Counted from the stretch's first letter, positions 19,023 through 27,451 are shown. The stretch: DNA of 64,000 nt from PRO6 sp035565775 (GCA_035565775.1 DATMRW010000023.1:310001-374000); one strand, 5' to 3'. The notes: generated by a model from the sequence alone, not told the origin. Made by a program: numbers and translations.

Positions 19023-20311
19023 TGCCCGTCGAAATCACAAAGCTGCCTTCGGGCCTCACGGTCGTCACCGATACGATGCCGCATCTGGAAACGGCCGCGC
19101 TCGGCGTCTGGACCGGCGTCGGCGGCCGTGACGAGAAGGAGAACGAGCACGGCATCTCGCACCTGCTCGAGCACATGGCGTTCAAGGGCACGGCGAACCG
19201 CAATGCCCGCGAGATCGTCGAGGCGATCGAGGCGGTCGGCGGAGACCTCAATGCCGCCACCAGCTCCGAGAGCACGGCTTACTATGCCCGCGTGATGAAG
19301 GCCGACGTGTCGCTGGCGCTTGACGTGTTGTCGGACATTCTGGCCAATCCGATCTTCGACCCCGACGAGCTGGCGCGCGAGAAAAGTGTGATCGTGCAGG
19401 AAATCGGCGCGGCGCAGGACACGCCGGACGACGTCGTGTTCGAGCACCTCAGCGAACTGTCCTATCCCGATCAGCCGATCGGCCGTTCGCTGCTCGGCAC
19501 CGCCGACACGCTGGACACCTTCAACGACCGCATGCTGCACGAATATCTGACGACGCATTATCGCGGCCCGGAAATGGTTGTGGCGGCAGCGGGTGCGGTC
19601 AATCACAAGCAGATGGTCGATGAGGCGGTGGAGCGGTTCGCGAACTTCAGCGCCGCGCCGGGGCCGAAGCCGCAGCGCGCGACCTTCGGGCAGGGCGGCG
19701 CCAAGGTGGTGAGCCGCGACCTCGAGCAGGCGCACCTGACGCTGGCGCTTGAAGGGGTGCCGCAGTCCGATCCGGCGCTGTTCAGCCTACAGGCTTTCTC
19801 CAACGTCCTCGGCGGCGGCATGTCCTCGCGCCTGTTCCAGGAAGTCCGGGAGAAGCGCGGCCTGTGCTACTCGATCTACACCTTCCACGCGCCCTATACC
19901 GACACTGGCTTCTTCGGTCTTTATACGGGCACCGACCCCAACGATGCGCCGGAGATGATGGAAGTCATCATCGACATCATCAACGAGTCGGTGGAGACGC
20001 TGACCGAAGCCGAGATCGCCCGCTCCAAGGCGCAGATGAAGGCTGGGCTGCTGATGGCGCTGGAAAGCTGCAGCTCGCGCGCGGAACAACTTGCCCGGCA
20101 TATGCTGGCCTATGGCCGGCCGCTGACGGTTGAGGAAATGGTGGCGCGGATCGACGGGGTGACGGTCGAGTCGACCCGTCAGGCGGCGCGCGGTCTGATT
20201 TCGCGCAGCCGGCCCGCCGTGGTCGCGCTCGGGCATGGCCGGGGGCTGGACTCTGCGGTGGCTTTTGCGGAAGGATTGTCGCCGGCAAAGGCGCGCACGC
20301 TCTATCATTGA
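19022..20311 (+). CDS. M16-family zinc peptidase (mitochondrial processing peptidase-like)
   Basis: A 429-residue pitrilysin-fold protease. The inverted zinc motif HxxEH is seen as HLLEHMAFKGT (His46, Glu49, His50), with the downstream Glu-rich ATSSESTAYYARV strand and the third zinc ligand in the following helix. The C-terminal half has the family's glycine-rich GGGMSSRLFQEVREKRGLCYS segment. This is the bacterial relative of the beta subunit of mitochondrial processing peptidase, found next to thrC in many alphaproteobacteria. The physiological substrate is unknown. It overlaps thrC by one base. Confidence 0.94.
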   Translation: MPVEITKLPSGLTVVTDTMPHLETAALGVWTGVGGRDEKENEHGISHLLEHMAFKGTANRNAREIVEAIEAVGGDLNAATSSESTAYYARVMKADVSLALDVLSDILANPIFDPDELAREKSVIVQEIGAAQDTPDDVVFEHLSELSYPDQPIGRSLLGTADTLDTFNDRMLHEYLTTHYRGPEMVVAAAGAVNHKQMVDEAVERFANFSAAPGPKPQRATFGQGGAKVVSRDLEQAHLTLALEGVPQSDPALFSLQAFSNVLGGGMSSRLFQEVREKRGLCYSIYTFHAPYTDTGFFGLYTGTDPNDAPEMMEVIIDIINESVETLTEAEIARSKAQMKAGLLMALESCSSRAEQLARHMLAYGRPLTVEEMVARIDGVTVESTRQAARGLISRSRPAVVALGHGRGLDSAVAFAEGLSPAKARTLYH

Positions 20312-20363
20312 GAGGCTGGGCGGCGGCCGCGGCAGGGAGCCTGAACTGCAGGGAGCTTGAGCC

Positions 20364-20951
20364 ATGGCCCTGTTTCGATTGACTTCCAGTGGTCCGCCAC
20401 CCTTGGAGCCGCAGGGCTATGGCGTGCGGCTCCGTGCGCCGCAGATGGACGATTTTCCGCAGTGGTCGGCGTTGCGCGCGGAAAGCCGCGCCTTCCTCAC
20501 CCCGTGGGAGCCGATCTGGCCTTCAGATGATCTCACCCGCTCCGGTTTCCGCCGCAGGCTGCGTCACTATGCCGATGACATCGTTGCCGACCGGGTCTAT
20601 CCGTTCCTGATTTTCCGCGATCTCGATGGCGCGCTGGTCGGCGGCGTCACGCTTGCCAATGTCCGGCGCGGCATCGTCCAGGCGGGCACGCTGGGCTACT
20701 GGGTCGGCGCGCGCTATGCCGGGCACGGCTATATGAGCAGCGCGCTACGGGCCCTGCTGCCGACGCTGTTCGGCGAACTCAGCCTGCATCGCGTCGAGGC
20801 GGCGTGCATTCCCACCAATACCGCGTCGATCCGCGTGCTGGAGAAATGCGGGTTCGTGCGTGAAGGGCTGGCCCGGCGCTATCTCTGCATCAACGGCATC
20901 TGGCAGGATCACCTTCTGTTCGGCCTTCTGCACGACGAATTCCGGCCCTGA
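20364..20951 (+). CDS. GNAT-family N-acetyltransferase (RimJ/RimL-like)
   Basis: A 195-residue acetyl-CoA-dependent acetyltransferase. The acetyl-CoA-binding motif A region is TLGYWVGARYAGHGYMSSAL, followed by HRVEAACIPTNTASIRVLEKCGFVREG, which is characteristic of RimJ-type enzymes that acetylate ribosomal protein N termini or related amines. The substrate cannot be assigned. It starts 53 bp after the peptidase gene behind GGGAGCTTGAGCC and probably belongs to the thrC transcription unit. Confidence 0.9.
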   Translation: MALFRLTSSGPPPLEPQGYGVRLRAPQMDDFPQWSALRAESRAFLTPWEPIWPSDDLTRSGFRRRLRHYADDIVADRVYPFLIFRDLDGALVGGVTLANVRRGIVQAGTLGYWVGARYAGHGYMSSALRALLPTLFGELSLHRVEAACIPTNTASIRVLEKCGFVREGLARRYLCINGIWQDHLLFGLLHDEFRP

Positions 20952-21016
20952 GCCCCTGCGGCGCCGCCGATGTGGCGCGAAACCTCCAATAACCACAGCG
21001 CGATACGGATCGGCCT

Positions 21017-21045
21017 TTGGCTTGTCGCCATTGGATTGTTATAAC
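21017..21045 (+). promoter_or_regulatory. Sigma-70-like promoter for lipoprotein gene
   Basis: TTGGCT (21017-21022), a 17-bp spacer and TATAAC (21040-21045) sit upstream of the lipoprotein start at 21088, implying a leader of about 36 nt. Confidence 0.6.
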
Positions 21046-21087
21046 CCGGCACGTTTTCGAAGATCACAATGGTGGGGCAGCGCTTCC

Positions 21088-21780
21088 ATGTTTGAGTATC
21101 GGTCTGAGCCGGTGGTGAGCCGCCGTTTGCGCCGCGCGCGCGGAATCATGTTTGGAGTTGCGGCGTCGTGCCTGCTCGCGGGCTGCGGCAGCACGAGCGG
21201 AGGTCTTGGCGGTTCATCCGCGAGCAGCGATCCCAGCCCTTCGCTGGGCGACCGTTTCTCGCAGCTGTTCGGCCGCAACTCGCAGTCGGTCGGCGAGGCG
21301 CCGCCGCCGCCGACCGCCAATGAGCCGACCTGTCCCGCGGTGCAGATCCGCTCCGGCGCCTCGACCTATGCCGTCGGCCTGCCGGGGCAGGAAGCCAGCG
21401 GCAGCAATCTGCGCTACCAGGGCACGATCACCCGCACGGCGCGGGACTGCACGCTGAGCGGCAACCAGATCACCGCACGCCTTGGCATTCAGGGCCGCGT
21501 CATCGTCGGCCCCGCCGGTGCCCCGGCGAGCGTCGACCTGCCGCTGCGCGTTGCCGTGGTCAAGGAGGGCGTCAATCCGCAGACGGTGTTCACCAGTGCT
21601 TACCGGACCACGGTGCAGATGAGCGGCTCCAGCTCCAGCGTCGTCTTCAGCCTCGTTGCCGAAGACATCGCCTATACGGTCCCACCGGGCGGGGACGCCG
21701 ATTCGTACGTGTTCTATGTCGGCTTCGATCCGCAGGCGCTGCGCCCCGAGCCACGCCGCCGGGCGCCGAAGCGCCACTGA
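21088..21780 (+). CDS. Lipoprotein of unknown function
   Basis: 230 residues. After a basic N terminus (RRLRRARG), a hydrophobic stretch ends in the lipobox LLAGC (Cys about residue 32), so lipid anchoring is expected. The mature region starts with a Gly/Ser/Pro-rich linker, then a beta-rich domain with CPAVQIRSGASTYAV and DCTLSGNQITARLGIQGRVIVGP, and ends in basic PRRRAPKRH. No enzymatic motif is recognised. It has its own promoter and a downstream terminator, so it is probably monocistronic. An in-frame ATG at 21148 would remove the long basic leader and remains possible. Confidence 0.82.
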   Translation: MFEYRSEPVVSRRLRRARGIMFGVAASCLLAGCGSTSGGLGGSSASSDPSPSLGDRFSQLFGRNSQSVGEAPPPPTANEPTCPAVQIRSGASTYAVGLPGQEASGSNLRYQGTITRTARDCTLSGNQITARLGIQGRVIVGPAGAPASVDLPLRVAVVKEGVNPQTVFTSAYRTTVQMSGSSSSVVFSLVAEDIAYTVPPGGDADSYVFYVGFDPQALRPEPRRRAPKRH

Positions 21781-21805
21781 CGCTCCGCGACGATCCGAAC
21801 AAGCA

Positions 21806-21838
21806 AAAGGCCGGTGTCCGCGACGCCGGCCTTTTTGC
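21806..21838 (+). terminator. Rho-independent terminator after lipoprotein gene
   Basis: Stem AAAGGCCGG (21806-21814) with CCGGCCTTT (21826-21834), extended inward by TGTC/GACG, followed by T residues. Confidence 0.9.
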
Positions 21839-21882
21839 TGGTCTGTTCAGAGACGGGGAGACAAGTCCGGCTCCCAGAAACG

Positions 21883-21922
21883 ACAAAGCCGGCTGCGAAA
21901 TCCGCGCCGGCTTTGTCTTTCT
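21883..21922 (-). terminator. Terminator of the atp F0 operon (bidirectional)
   Basis: A perfect 11-bp stem ACAAAGCCGGC (21883-21893) with GCCGGCTTTGT (21906-21916). T-rich tracts lie on both sides, so it can stop the minus-strand atp operon and back up the lipoprotein terminator. Confidence 0.85.
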
Positions 21923-21939
21923 TATCGTGCTGTCCGAGC

Positions 21940-22425
21940 TTAGTTCAGCTTGCTGCGAACCTCGGCGATGCCCTTGTCCAGCAAGTCATCGGCCAACTGG
22001 CCCTTGACTGACTGGGACATGATCGAGGCTGCCGCCGTGACGGCCGCATCGGCTGCAGCTGAACGGACATCGGCCAGCGCCTGAGCTTCTGCCTGAGCGA
22101 TCTTGTTCTCGGCGCTCTTGGTCCGGCGTTCGACGAACTCTTCCATCTTGGCCTTGGCTTCCGCCGCGATCCGCTGGGCTTCCGCCTGCGCGTTCGTGAT
22201 GATCTCCTCGGCTTCGCGTTCGGCGCTCGCACGGCGAGCCCGATAGTCCGCCACCAGCTTGGCAGCTTCGTCCTTCAGCTGACGCGCTTCGTTCAGTTCG
22301 GCCTGAATACGCTCGCTGCGGCGATCAAGCGCCTTGGCGACCGTCGTGTGCACGCCAAAATAGGCGAACACAGCCATGAGAATGACGAAAGCGACGGCGA
22401 CCCAGAATTCCGGAGTTTGGATCAT
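21940..22425 (-). CDS. atpF: F0F1 ATP synthase subunit b
   Basis: A 161-residue peripheral-stalk subunit. It has one N-terminal transmembrane helix (EFWVAVAFVILMAVFAYFGV) and then a long charged, heptad-patterned alpha helix (EAEEIITNAQAEAQRIAAEA and onward) that forms the stator coiled coil with b'. Length is normal. It is the last gene of the F0 operon, four bases after the b' gene. Confidence 0.95.
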   Translation of the reverse strand: MIQTPEFWVAVAFVILMAVFAYFGVHTTVAKALDRRSERIQAELNEARQLKDEAAKLVADYRARRASAEREAEEIITNAQAEAQRIAAEAKAKMEEFVERRTKSAENKIAQAEAQALADVRSAAADAAVTAAASIMSQSVKGQLADDLLDKGIAEVRSKLN

Positions 22426-22429
22426 CGCT

Positions 22430-22981
22430 TTATCCTCTCATCGATGCGTCGACGGCGCGATCGACTGCGCCACCGTCAGGCTGAACACCCGTCAATTGCG
22501 TAACGAGCGCCGCAGCAGTATCCGCGGCGATGCCACGGACGTTGCTCATTGCAGCTTCCCGCGTTGCAGCCACGGCCTTCTCGGCTTCGGCCAGCTTCAC
22601 GGCGAGGCAGTCTTCAAGAGCCTTGCGCTCCTGCTCCGACTGCGCGCTGAGCTTTTCGCGGGTTTCGGCACCGATTGCCTGGGCCTTGTTACGAGCCGTT
22701 GCCAGCTCGGTCTCATAAGCCTTCAGCTCGCTGTCGGATTCGTCGCGGAGCCGCTGAGCGGCTGCGAGATCGTCTGCAATTCTCCGCTGACGCGCATCGA
22801 TCAGACCGCCCACCTTGGGAAGGGCGATCCGGGACACGATCAGATAGAGCGCAACAAACGAGATCGCCAGCCAGACCAACTGAGAGGCGAAGGAGCTCGA
22901 CTCGAACGGCGGAAACGACGTGCTATGCCCATTCGTTTCCGTGTGGGCCTTCGTGCCGGTTTGGTTGCCTTGTGTCGCCAC
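22430..22981 (-). CDS. F0F1 ATP synthase subunit b'
   Basis: A 183-residue second b-type stalk subunit (called AtpG, AtpX or AtpF' in different genomes). A polar Ser/Thr/Asn-rich N-terminal extension of about 30 residues precedes the single transmembrane helix (SQLVWLAISFVALYLIVSRI) and a long Ala/Glu/Lys-rich coiled coil. Having divergent b and b' genes is normal for phototrophs and alphaproteobacteria and implies a heterodimeric stator. It sits between atpE and atpF. Confidence 0.94.
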   Translation of the reverse strand: MATQGNQTGTKAHTETNGHSTSFPPFESSSFASQLVWLAISFVALYLIVSRIALPKVGGLIDARQRRIADDLAAAQRLRDESDSELKAYETELATARNKAQAIGAETREKLSAQSEQERKALEDCLAVKLAEAEKAVAATREAAMSNVRGIAADTAAALVTQLTGVQPDGGAVDRAVDASMRG

Positions 22982-23044
22982 ATTGCCCTCCTTGCCGACC
23001 GCTCGCGATGCCTTGCGGATCGCGCCGGTCGTCTCGGTCGTTGC

Positions 23045-23272
23045 TTAGACGGCGAACAGCAGAAGCAGCGCGATCAGCAGCGAGAAAATGCCGAGCGCTT
23101 CAGTCACGGCGAAACCGAAAATCAGGTTACCGAACTGACCCTGCGCGGCCGACGGGTTGCGCAGCGCGGCGGCAAGATAGTTGCTGAAGATCATGCCGAC
23201 GCCCAGGCCTGCACCGCCCATTCCGATGCAGGCGATACCAGCGCCAATGTACTTTGCGGCAATCGGATCCAT
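23045..23272 (-). CDS. atpE: F0F1 ATP synthase subunit c
   Basis: A 75-residue proteolipid hairpin that forms the proton-driven rotor ring. Helix 1 carries the GxGxGxG-like AGLGVGMIF packing motif, the loop is RNPSAAQGQ, and helix 2 carries the proton-binding Glu58 in FAVTEALGIF. There is no sign of a Na+-type ligand set. It lies between atpB and the b' gene with 58-63 bp gaps, which often hold the extra translation-enhancing sequence this highly expressed gene needs. Confidence 0.97.
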   Translation of the reverse strand: MDPIAAKYIGAGIACIGMGGAGLGVGMIFSNYLAAALRNPSAAQGQFGNLIFGFAVTEALGIFSLLIALLLLFAV

Positions 23273-23330
23273 GAAGAAGCTCCTTCTCAGTGTTGCTTGC
23301 TTGAGGTTTGACTAGTGGTATCGGGCTTTT

Positions 23331-24077
23331 TTAATGGCCCGGATGAATTGCATCGTTGAGATAGATGCAGGTGAGAATGGCGAAGACATAGGCCTGCAGG
23401 AACGCAACGAGCAATTCCAGCGCAGTGATTGCCACCGTCAGTCCCAGCGGCAGAACGGCACCCGCCCAGCCTGCGACACCCAACGCGCCAAGCATGGTCA
23501 CGAAGCTCGCAAACACTTTCAGGGTGACGTGGCCGGCCAGCATGTTCGCGAACAGACGGACGCTGTGCGAAATCGGGCGGGACAGGAAGGAGATGACTTC
23601 AATGGCAACGACCAGCGGCAGAACCACCAGCGGAATGCCCTTCGGCACGAACAGCTTCAGGAAGCCGATGCCGTTATTGTAGAAGCCGTAGATGATCACG
23701 GTGAAGAACACCAGCAGCGCCAGCGCGATGGTGACGATGATGTGGGTTGCGACCGTGAAGGTGTAGGGAATGACGCCGACGAGGTTGGAAACCGCGACGA
23801 ACATGAAGATGGTGAACACCAGCGGGAAGAACTTCATGCCGTGTTCGCCCGCGGTGCTGCGCAGCATGTCCGCGACGAATTCGTAAGTGAGTTCGGCGAT
23901 GGACTGGAAGCGGCCCGGCACCAGCCGGCCGCCCGCCGCTCCACCGATCATCAGCAGGGCAGTCAGCACAACTGCGAGCAGCATGAACGCTGCCGAGTTG
24001 GTGAAAGCGATTTCATGCCCGCCGATGTGGCCGAGCGTGAAGAGGTTCTTGATTTCGAATTGATGGATCGGATCCAT
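23331..24077 (-). CDS. atpB: F0F1 ATP synthase subunit a
   Basis: A 248-residue polytopic stator subunit forming the proton half-channels. The essential Arg lies in RPISHSVRLFANMLAGH (about residue 174); the last helices contain ALELLVAFLQAYVFAILTCIYLNDA with the conserved Glu/Gln positions. The N terminus (MDPIHQFEIKNLF) is typical. It follows atpI by 51 bp in the operon. Confidence 0.97.
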   Translation of the reverse strand: MDPIHQFEIKNLFTLGHIGGHEIAFTNSAAFMLLAVVLTALLMIGGAAGGRLVPGRFQSIAELTYEFVADMLRSTAGEHGMKFFPLVFTIFMFVAVSNLVGVIPYTFTVATHIIVTIALALLVFFTVIIYGFYNNGIGFLKLFVPKGIPLVVLPLVVAIEVISFLSRPISHSVRLFANMLAGHVTLKVFASFVTMLGALGVAGWAGAVLPLGLTVAITALELLVAFLQAYVFAILTCIYLNDAIHPGH

Positions 24078-24128
24078 TATCCGGCAGCTCTCTTGTCGTC
24101 CCCGCCAGCCGCGCCGGCGCTCGAAAAT

Positions 24129-24542
24129 TCAGTCCTGGTCCCCGGGTGGGGTCTTCAAACGTTCATTTACATCCGGAACCACGCCTGCGACCCTCATCAG
24201 GTTGATCACCCCGGCGGCGAAGCCGAGAAGAAAGAACACGATGAAGCCCCAGGGCGAGGTCGACAGAAGATAGTCGAATGCCCAGCCCAGAGCCGCTCCG
24301 ACTGCAACACCGGCCACCAGCTCGGACGAGAGACGAATGCCGCGAGCCATGGCCGAAGCCCTCGCGGCAGCATCTTCGCCTTGACGCTGACGGTTATCCG
24401 CCCCGACCTTCCGGCTGTGCTCGATAGTCGACAGCCGTTGATCCAGACGTCCAAGTCTTGCGGAAAGCGCGGCGTCGTCGGACAGCGGTTTGCCGCGTTT
24501 CCCGTTGTCGCTCCGTCCGCCGTTATCTGTGCCGTCTGCCAT
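24129..24542 (-). CDS. atpI: ATP synthase assembly protein AtpI/AtpZ family
   Basis: A 137-residue small membrane protein, first gene of the F0 operon. A long polar, basic N-terminal region (about residues 1-70, with the coiled LSARLGRLDQRLSTIEHSRK stretch) precedes two transmembrane helices (LVAGVAVGAALGWAFDYLL and WGFIVFFLLGFAAGVINLM). The second ends in the conserved GxxNL motif. AtpI helps assemble the c-ring in other bacteria; it is not essential. The N-terminal extension is longer than in enterobacterial AtpI but usual in alphaproteobacteria. Confidence 0.92.
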   Translation of the reverse strand: MADGTDNGGRSDNGKRGKPLSDDAALSARLGRLDQRLSTIEHSRKVGADNRQRQGEDAAARASAMARGIRLSSELVAGVAVGAALGWAFDYLLSTSPWGFIVFFLLGFAAGVINLMRVAGVVPDVNERLKTPPGDQD

Positions 24543-24612
24543 GCTGTCGACACTTCAAAACGAGGCTGAAACCCACGAAAATGACGCCCCACTGCCCTCT
24601 AAAGCCGCGCGG

Positions 24613-24641
24613 ACCATACTGATGGCATCTGGTCAAGTCAA
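24613..24641 (-). promoter_or_regulatory. Sigma-70 promoter of the atp F0 operon
   Basis: On the minus strand TTGACT (24641-24636), a 17-bp spacer and TATGGT (24618-24613) are followed by a leader of about 60 nt before atpI. This is the cleanest housekeeping promoter in the window. Confidence 0.75.
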
Positions 24642-24675
24642 GATTGGCTGAGGACAACGTCGCTGGCGGAATGGA

Positions 24676-24704
24676 TTGATTTTATTGAGGAAAATAAATT
24701 ATTT
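24676..24704 (+). promoter_or_regulatory. Candidate promoter for the isomerase gene
   Basis: TTGATT (24676-24681), a 17-bp spacer and TTATTT (24699-24704) lie in an AT-rich patch, about 110 bp before the isomerase ATG. Confidence 0.4.
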
Positions 24705-24815
24705 CGAGAAAAGTCACCGCACTGCAATAACAATCTGTCGCATTTGTGCTCTTGCGTCGCAGGGCAAGGGCTGGTCCGATGGCCAAAAACGCGAACCAAA
24801 CCACCCGGAGCCGCT

Positions 24816-25439
24816 ATGACGCGCCACATCGACTACTACTTTTCGTTGCAATCCCCCTGGGCCTATATCGGGAATCGGCTGTTTCACGAGGTGGCGGCCC
24901 GTCACGGCGTCAAGATCAACTACAAGCCCATGGTGCTGACCGAGGTTTTCGCCGAATCCGGCGGCTTGCCGCTGAAACAGCGTCATCCTGTGCGCCAGCG
25001 CTACCGGATGGTCGAGCTGCAGCGCTGGCGGGAGCGGCGGAACAAGAGTTTTCACCTTACCCCCGCCCATTGGCCGTTCGACGCCCGTCTGGGTGATGGC
25101 ATGATCATTGCGATCGCCGAGGCTGGGCACGACCCGCAGGATTTTGTCGCGCAGGGCTTTAAGGGCGTCTGGGAGGATCAGCGGGATCTCGGCGACCCGG
25201 CGACGCTGATCGCGATCGCCGACAGCGTCGGCCTCGCGGGCAAGGATCTCGTCACGCGGGCCGGATCGTCCGAGATTGGTGCGGTTTACAGCAGGAATCG
25301 CGACGAGGCGCTGGCGGCGGACGTGTTCGGCGCCCCGGCCTATGTGCTCGATGGCGAGGTGTTTTGGGGGCAGGACCGCCTCGAACTTTTGGACGATGCG
25401 CTCGGCAGCGGCCGCGCGCCGTTCCGGCCTAACCCCTGA
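24816..25439 (+). CDS. 2-hydroxychromene-2-carboxylate isomerase family (DsbA-fold)
   Basis: 207 residues, a kappa-GST-like/DsbA fold. The N-terminal strand DYYFSLQSPWAYIG replaces the thioredoxin CxxC with a Ser-containing site, as in HCCA isomerases, which use glutathione to interconvert 2-hydroxychromene-2-carboxylate and its ring-opened form in naphthalene-type catabolism. The C terminus has the diagnostic VFGAPAYVLDGEVFWGQDRLELL. The start at 24816 has CCCGGAGCC upstream; a longer frame from 24744 lacks one. No naphthalene genes are nearby, so the true substrate may differ. Confidence 0.9.
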   Translation: MTRHIDYYFSLQSPWAYIGNRLFHEVAARHGVKINYKPMVLTEVFAESGGLPLKQRHPVRQRYRMVELQRWRERRNKSFHLTPAHWPFDARLGDGMIIAIAEAGHDPQDFVAQGFKGVWEDQRDLGDPATLIAIADSVGLAGKDLVTRAGSSEIGAVYSRNRDEALAADVFGAPAYVLDGEVFWGQDRLELLDDALGSGRAPFRPNP

Positions 25440-25527
25440 CCGCGGCCCGCGTCTTCAGGGGCGGGCATCCATAAAAAAGGCCCGATCGCGCGGCATTCTT
25501 GCGGCTACCGTATGAAGGGAGCCGCAA

Positions 25528-26067
25528 ATGACAAGGTTGGCAGGTGAGAGCACGCCGCCCATTGTCGTCCGCCGTCTGCGGCGAAGGGCGTTTGGCGGCG
25601 TTGCGCCGATGCTCCCGATTTTGGCATTGGCGTTGACCGCCGGGCTGTCCGGTTCGGCGGTTGCGCAAAACCTTGATTCGGAAAACGGCCGCTATCAGTT
25701 GTCGCCGTTCAATGATGGTGTGATCCGGCTCGACACCCGAACCGGCGCCGTCAGCCATTGCCGGAAGGAGAATGGCGGCTGGGCCTGCCGCCTGATGCCC
25801 GACGAGCGCGCCGCGATGGACGCCGAGATCGGCCGGCTCTCGGCGGAAAACCAAAAGCTCTCGCAGCGTCTCACCGACAGTTCGAAGGATGGAGCGCAAA
25901 AGCCGGGGGCGAAGCCGGGTGAGGGCAGGGCCGAACCGAACAAGATCGAAATTCCGCTGCCGAGCGATGCTGATATCGACCGCGCCATGACATTTCTCGA
26001 AAAGGTATGGCGGCGGCTGATCGGCGTGGCGGAGCGCGTGCAGAAGAATGCCGCCGGCAATATATAA
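25528..26067 (+). CDS. Exported protein with coiled-coil segment, unknown function
   Basis: 179 residues. A basic N terminus and hydrophobic LPILALALTAGLSGSAVAQ form a signal peptide with likely cleavage after AVA. The mature part begins with YQLSPFNDGVIRLDTRTGAVSHC and WACRLM, a small beta motif with two Cys. A predicted coiled coil (AAMDAEIGRLSAENQKLSQRL), a Lys/Gly/Pro linker and an amphipathic C-terminal helix follow. No enzyme family is recognised. The start has AAGGGAG upstream. The stop codon lies inside an inverted repeat shared with the yjbQ leader. Confidence 0.78.
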   Translation: MTRLAGESTPPIVVRRLRRRAFGGVAPMLPILALALTAGLSGSAVAQNLDSENGRYQLSPFNDGVIRLDTRTGAVSHCRKENGGWACRLMPDERAAMDAEIGRLSAENQKLSQRLTDSSKDGAQKPGAKPGEGRAEPNKIEIPLPSDADIDRAMTFLEKVWRRLIGVAERVQKNAAGNI

Positions 26068-26132
26068 AGAAGGGGCGCTGTCGCCCTTCGCGTGAAGGGC
26101 GGCCTTCCTTGTGTCTTTATATATAGAGGTGG
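26060..26132 (+). promoter_or_regulatory. Structured leader of yjbQ: AU-rich outer stem and competing GC hairpins
   Basis: An 11-bp perfect inverted repeat, ATATATAAAGA (26060-26070) with TCTTTATATAT (26114-26124), abuts the ribosome-binding site AGAGGTGG (26125-26132). Inside it are two mutually exclusive hairpins: AAGGGGCG/CGCCCTT (26070-26088) and CGCCCTTC/GAAGGGCG (26082-26101). The layout could regulate translation initiation or end transcription; no T-run follows the GC hairpins. Confidence 0.5.
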
Positions 26133-26138
26133 CGAACC

Positions 26139-26603
26139 ATGGGCGGCGTCGACCGAACAAAACTGTCCCGCGTGACGCCTGATGCGCTGGTTTCCGCAAC
26201 GATCACCGTCGCGACGGCAAAGCCGGGTTTCGTCGATCTGACCCGTGATGTTCGCGACTTCCTTGCCGATGCCGGCGCGCGCGATGGCGCGCTCTCCCTT
26301 TTCATTCGCCACACCTCGGCCTCGCTGACGATCCAGGAAAATGCCGATCCCGATGTGCTGGCCGACCTCATGACGGCGCTGGACAGCTTTGCCCCGCAGG
26401 ATGCGCCGTGGCTGCACAAGATCGAGGGGCCTGACGACATGCCGGCGCATGTCCGCAGCATGCTGACCGCGACCAGCCTGCAAGTGCCGGTTTTGGCCGG
26501 CGAGCCGGCGCTCGGCATGTGGCAGGCGATCTATCTGATCGAGCACCGGGCGCGGCCCCATCGCCGCGAGGTGGTGTTGCAGTTTCTGGGGACGTGCCGC
26601 TAG
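26139..26603 (+). CDS. YjbQ family protein (UPF0047)
   Basis: A 154-residue single-domain protein of the secondary thiamine-phosphate synthase/YjbQ family. Conserved segments are the FIRHTSASLTIQENADPDVLADL strand-helix unit with a His, the HKIEGPDDMPAHVRSML loop with further His/Asp residues, and the C-terminal LGMWQAIYLIEHRARPHRREV. E. coli YjbQ has weak thiamine-phosphate synthase activity, but the real role is unsettled. It starts 7 nt after AGAGGTGG, directly below a structured intergenic element. Confidence 0.92.
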   Translation: MGGVDRTKLSRVTPDALVSATITVATAKPGFVDLTRDVRDFLADAGARDGALSLFIRHTSASLTIQENADPDVLADLMTALDSFAPQDAPWLHKIEGPDDMPAHVRSMLTATSLQVPVLAGEPALGMWQAIYLIEHRARPHRREVVLQFLGTCR

Positions 26604-26768
26604 GCGGTTCCGCAGGGCACGGCTGACTTCTCTTGGCGGAAAATTCCGACTGGGCGAATCCAAAAACATGGGCCGCCGCTCTTGCCAGGTGCCGGAAGTT
26701 GAAACATAGCTTGAACGGAAGAAACTCAGAGCGAGGGAAACTGGCCCGGGTCCAGGCTTAAAAGTGCC

Positions 26769-27422
26769 ATGAACGTCATCATTGCGGACGATCATCCGTT
26801 GTTTCGCGGCGCCATGCGGCAGGCCGTCGCCCACATCGTGGACGACGCGATGGTGGAGGAGGCCGGGACGTTCGAGGAACTGACCGCGCTTCTGGAGCGC
26901 GGCGGCGATGTCGGCCTGGTGATGCTCGATCTGATGATGCCCGGCGTGAACGGCTTCTCCGGCCTTATTTACTTGCGCGCGCAATATCCGGCGATCCCAG
27001 TCGTGGTCGTTTCCGCCACCGACGATGCCGAAACCATCCGTCGTTCGCTGGATTTTGGCGCATCCGGCTTCATTCCCAAGCGATACGGCATCGAGACGCT
27101 GCGCGAGGCCATCGCGGCGATTCTTGCGGGTGAGATCTGGACGCCGCCGGACCTCGACCTCTCCGCCACGGGCGATCCGGTCGCCAACCAGATGCGCGAC
27201 CGGCTAGTGACGCTGACGCCGCAGCAGGTGCGCGTGCTGATGATGCTGTCGCAGGGGCTTTTGAACAAGCAGATCGCCTATGAGCTCGGCGTCTCGGAAG
27301 CCACCATCAAGGCGCATGTCTCAGCCATCCTGCAAAAGCTCGGCGTCGAAAGCCGCACGCAGGCGGTGATCGCCGCCGGCCGGATTTCCGGCGAGCAGTG
27401 GCGGCAGGGCACGGGCGGCTGA
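26769..27422 (+). CDS. NarL/LuxR-type response regulator (ErdR/CrbR-like)
   Basis: 217 residues. The receiver domain (1-125) has the acidic pair ADD near residue 8, the phospho-acceptor Asp in LVMLDLMMPGVNG (about 59), Ser/Thr in VVSATDD and Lys in FIPKRYG. A C-terminal LuxR helix-turn-helix follows (LTPQQVRVLMMLSQGLLNKQIAYEL onward). Convergent with a PutP-type hybrid kinase 29 bp away, it resembles the MxtR/ErdR and CrbS/CrbR pairs that control acetate and related carbon use in proteobacteria. That assignment rests on domain architecture and neighbourhood. No strong ribosome-binding site is visible. Confidence 0.9.
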   Translation: MNVIIADDHPLFRGAMRQAVAHIVDDAMVEEAGTFEELTALLERGGDVGLVMLDLMMPGVNGFSGLIYLRAQYPAIPVVVVSATDDAETIRRSLDFGASGFIPKRYGIETLREAIAAILAGEIWTPPDLDLSATGDPVANQMRDRLVTLTPQQVRVLMMLSQGLLNKQIAYELGVSEATIKAHVSAILQKLGVESRTQAVIAAGRISGEQWRQGTGG

Positions 27423-27451
27423 AGCCCCCTTTCGTTCGTTCCATCTCTCAT

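Noticed and set aside
21940..24542. F0-only atp operon with two b-type genes as an anomaly
   Set aside because: Separate F0 and F1 operons and b/b' pairs are normal in alphaproteobacteria.
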